A stretch of DNA of 64,000 nucleotides from Casuarina equisetifolia (lineage: Eukaryota > Streptophyta > Magnoliopsida > Fagales > Casuarinaceae), in the NCBI GenBank assembly GCA_028551475.1, contig CM052357.1, forward strand, positions 23,850,451-23,914,450, read 5' to 3'. The notes under the pieces were generated by a model. The model was not told the DNA's origin, made no database searches, and worked only from the letters and a program-made list of their open reading frames with translations. Shown in pieces: positions 61,411 through 64,000 of the stretch (its first letter is position 1; each line of letters opens with the position of its first letter). Made by a program: the position numbers and the translations under genes.

Positions 61411-64000
61411 TCAGCTGGCTGGTTCATATCTACAAACACAATCGTATATGTTTCCATTAATCAATTTCTCTGCCAATCTCTGGTTCTTCACCATTGCAAG
61501 CTGCAAGACAATATTTCATGTTATATGAAGTGTCAAAGGAAAACTTTTAACTCCACTAATCTACTGCTGGACGCAGTCTAATAGTGGTCACAAAATCTTA
61601 TTGAGCTATTACTCAATGTAGTTTCCGAATTATCAAGAAGGCCACACAAATACTCATTGTTAGTTTAGGAGTCCAAAAATAGTAGCCAGAGCAAGATGGC
61701 CATCAATGCCTACGGTGGTAAGATAGTTTTCTTTACAATTAGGATTCTAGAATAGCCAAGGTTACGTGTCGCACCTAGCTTGGAAGAACAAGTATAAATG
61801 TTACGCGAGTTATGGGTAACTGTTAGAGAACTCGAGAGTGAGTTTTAGACCAAAAAAAAACTTCAAATTCAATTTTGAGTATATTTTTGTCCAATGAGCA
61901 TAACGGAAGTTTATCTTTAACCATGTAAGTTTTCAATGTCTTCTGATTGTTTGTGCATGTTTGATTGCTACCAATCGTTTTTCTCCCAACACTTGGACCC
62001 CTCTTATCTCATCCCAACTTAGAGAAGGGACCATAGAATCTTACCTTCAAAGCATCGCATTTAAACCGGGCATTGAAGTTGGTGTGTAGAGCTCTACCCA
62101 TACCTTCCAAGATGATCTGCAACATAACAACCCTTATACTGTGACCTTTTTAATTTTATACTTGCGACAATTTGTTTTCAACAGATGGGGGAATAAAAAA
62201 ATGTAAAAATAAAGTAGAAGAGAGAAGGTTCATATATAATGGCCTAAGGCCATATGCATAGCAGTGCTTCACAAGAATTCCATAAGTGGGACAAACAACG
62301 TACCAGATCAGCATCTTTGGCAGCAGCAGCTAGCTCGGAGCTGACCTGCCTCAAGTCGATGCATGGACTCCCACACCCATTCTCAACAACCATCAGTGGA
62401 ACGGAAAATGAATTTTCTTTGGTACCATCCAAAGTGTTGATCATTGCATCCACGAGTAATCCTCCTGCCTCAGCAGCTCTGCGAAGAATGTCACAATGCT
62501 GTGGACTAGGAGAATTAGATTTCTTCCTTTAATTAATCAAGTGATTTCAAGACTATTGTGTTCAGGGTATGACAGAACCGTTAATAAGAAATTGGTATCA
62601 TTCAAAAAAAAAAGGACGAAGTTTCAACGTTTTCGATTTCCAAAAGTTCTGACTACTCATAACCCATTGAAAGATACAAAGAAGATTTAATACTTTTAGG
62701 CACAACGATATGACTCTATATAAGGGTCCCAAAGCTAGAAGACCGAGATTGACCATAAAATGCAAATAGACAAACCTTGGCAGCCTCAGCTACAATTTCA
62801 GGAACCTCCATAGCAGTTACATCATTTAGAGCAGGGAGTGAGTTTGCAACTAAAACAACCTGCAAAAACAATTTCATCGCTCATTTTGATGGCATACTTT
62901 TGTTAATGGTTCACAGAAGAAACTGAGCCTAACGCTCATCATTTAGGTTGTTCTAAGACAAAAAGCCTAATACACTGTTCCCTGCAGATTCTATTGATTA
63001 CTGACAGCATTCACTTGTTAACCAACACAAACCGGGCAAGACACTCTGCTGTCACAGACAGTAGACTGCTCATTACCATGTGATACAAGAGCCTTCATTA
63101 GGACGATACGTAAATAGGCTTACTTCAGTTCCACGTCGAAGGAGTTCCCTTGCGAGGGGTAGCATCCCTAGAACAATATCTGCACCTGCGTTGTCCACAA
63201 AGAGTAAAGCTCTTCTATGTGGAGGAGGTTTCTTGTCTCCAGAACCTAACATTCTTTCCTTAAAGACATCAAAATCATCCACCTAAATCATAGAAACAAG
63301 AGAGTTTTGTTAAAGATACATCTCTGAAAATAGCAAATCAAGTACGCAGAGCATGAGATCTGGCTCCAATTACTCGCCAAGGTCTTTGCATTTTGTTGCG
63401 ACTCATTCTGTAAATATCAATAATTGTTCCTTTATGATAGAGATCCACACAGGCACGGGCTCCCCAGTCAAAGATGTTTGCAGCAAGAACACCTTCAATT
63501 AGAGTTAGCAGTCTTGTCTCCTGCATCAGAAAAGGGGTTCCAAAGATCATAACAATGTCCACAAGGCTATGGGGTGCAGTCTCTCAATTTGTTGGCAACA
63601 AGTGGATGATCACGTGAGACATTGACTGCTTTTGCATAATTGACTTCATGTTTGCAGAGATGGAAAGTGAAATATATTGAATAGAAGCCAGGTTTAGTCA
63701 ACATGTATGCATTAATTTCCTATTATACCATTTAGCTCATCCCCTTGAGCAAGGAGAGGCACAGAAAGAGAAAATCATAAATACACATACCTCGCCCATG
63801 CCATCTAGCTCCATTAACAAGTCAGGTAAAACAGCAAGTGATGCCTCATTCTCCCTGGTAAATTCAGAAAAGTTGGATCAAAGAAAGCAAGTAAAAGAAC
63901 TGTCAGAAGTTAGAGTGAAGGTTTACAGAGAGCAAGAGAACGGAGCATATATGATATCCCGGTGGCCTTTTTGGTTTCATTTCACACTTGGTCTTTGATT
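61411..64000 (-). CDS. PANK2: Pantothenate kinase 2, C-terminal DUF89 phosphatase domain (5' part off window)
   Basis: Plant PANK2 joins a type II pantothenate kinase, the first step of coenzyme A synthesis, to a C-terminal DUF89 metal-dependent phosphatase thought to remove damaged or excess 4'-phosphopantetheine. Only the DUF89 part is here. Exons in coding order: 63791-63854, 63374-63520, 63124-63282, 62776-62859, 62304-62498, 62045-62116, 61411-61500, ending in TGA at 61411-61413. All phases join. Diagnostic stretches are LTLIEGVLAANIFDWGARAC, SRNKMQRPWRVDDFDVFKER, FVDNAGADIVLGMLPLAREL, VLVANSLPALNDVTAMEVPE, VVENGCGSPCIDLRQVSSEL and LEGMGRALHTNFNARFKCDA. The metal-binding DNxGxD motif is intact. 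The first exon in view starts at an acceptor, so more exons lie to the right. A free-standing DUF89 protein is less likely, because these stretches match the PANK2 fusion more closely than the stand-alone type. Confidence 0.93.

Overview
This window is nuclear DNA of a flowering plant, probably a eudicot. The signs are GT-AG introns with AT-rich interiors, plant-only protein families (Dof, a bifunctional pantothenate kinase 2 with a DUF89 domain, a plant PDP-type PWWP protein), long AT-rich intergenic DNA, and simple-sequence and transposon remnants. I cannot name the species.

Layout. (1) About 1-38,960, minus strand: one very large gene for the DNA-damage checkpoint kinase ATM. I mapped 76 coding exons from the ATG at 38,779 down to 241. 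They cover about 2,979 codons with compatible splice phases. The last residues, including FATC, lie off the left edge. (2) About 38,960-45,300: a 6.4-kb intergenic region of AT-rich repeats and short GC-richer islands. (3) 45,460-46,800, plus strand: a two-exon Dof transcription factor of the Dof5.6/HCA2 type. (4) 48,112-52,214, plus strand: a six-exon mitochondrial carrier of 376 aa. (5) 54,503-55,078, plus strand: mitochondrial ribosomal protein bL12m, with an intron in its 5' UTR. (6) 55,934-59,443, minus strand: a 1,169-aa PWWP-domain protein with a C-terminal RRM-like fold. (7) 61,411 to beyond 64,000, minus strand: the DUF89 phosphatase half of pantothenate kinase 2; its kinase half is off the right edge.

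The genes are not an operon and do not form one pathway. ATM and the PWWP protein are both nuclear (damage signalling and chromatin reading). The carrier and bL12m are mitochondrial. PANK2 acts in coenzyme A metabolism. Dof5.6-type factors control vascular cambium genes.

Points that stand out: an apparent one-base deletion in an ATM exon that breaks the frame before the kinase domain; a plus-strand protein-coding-like relic inside an ATM kinase-region intron; a GC-AG intron in ATM; five repeated basic-cluster plus PDLN-like modules in the PWWP protein; a large extra loop and an altered third signature in the carrier; and several repeat or transposon remnants. I saw no evidence of a wholly new system.
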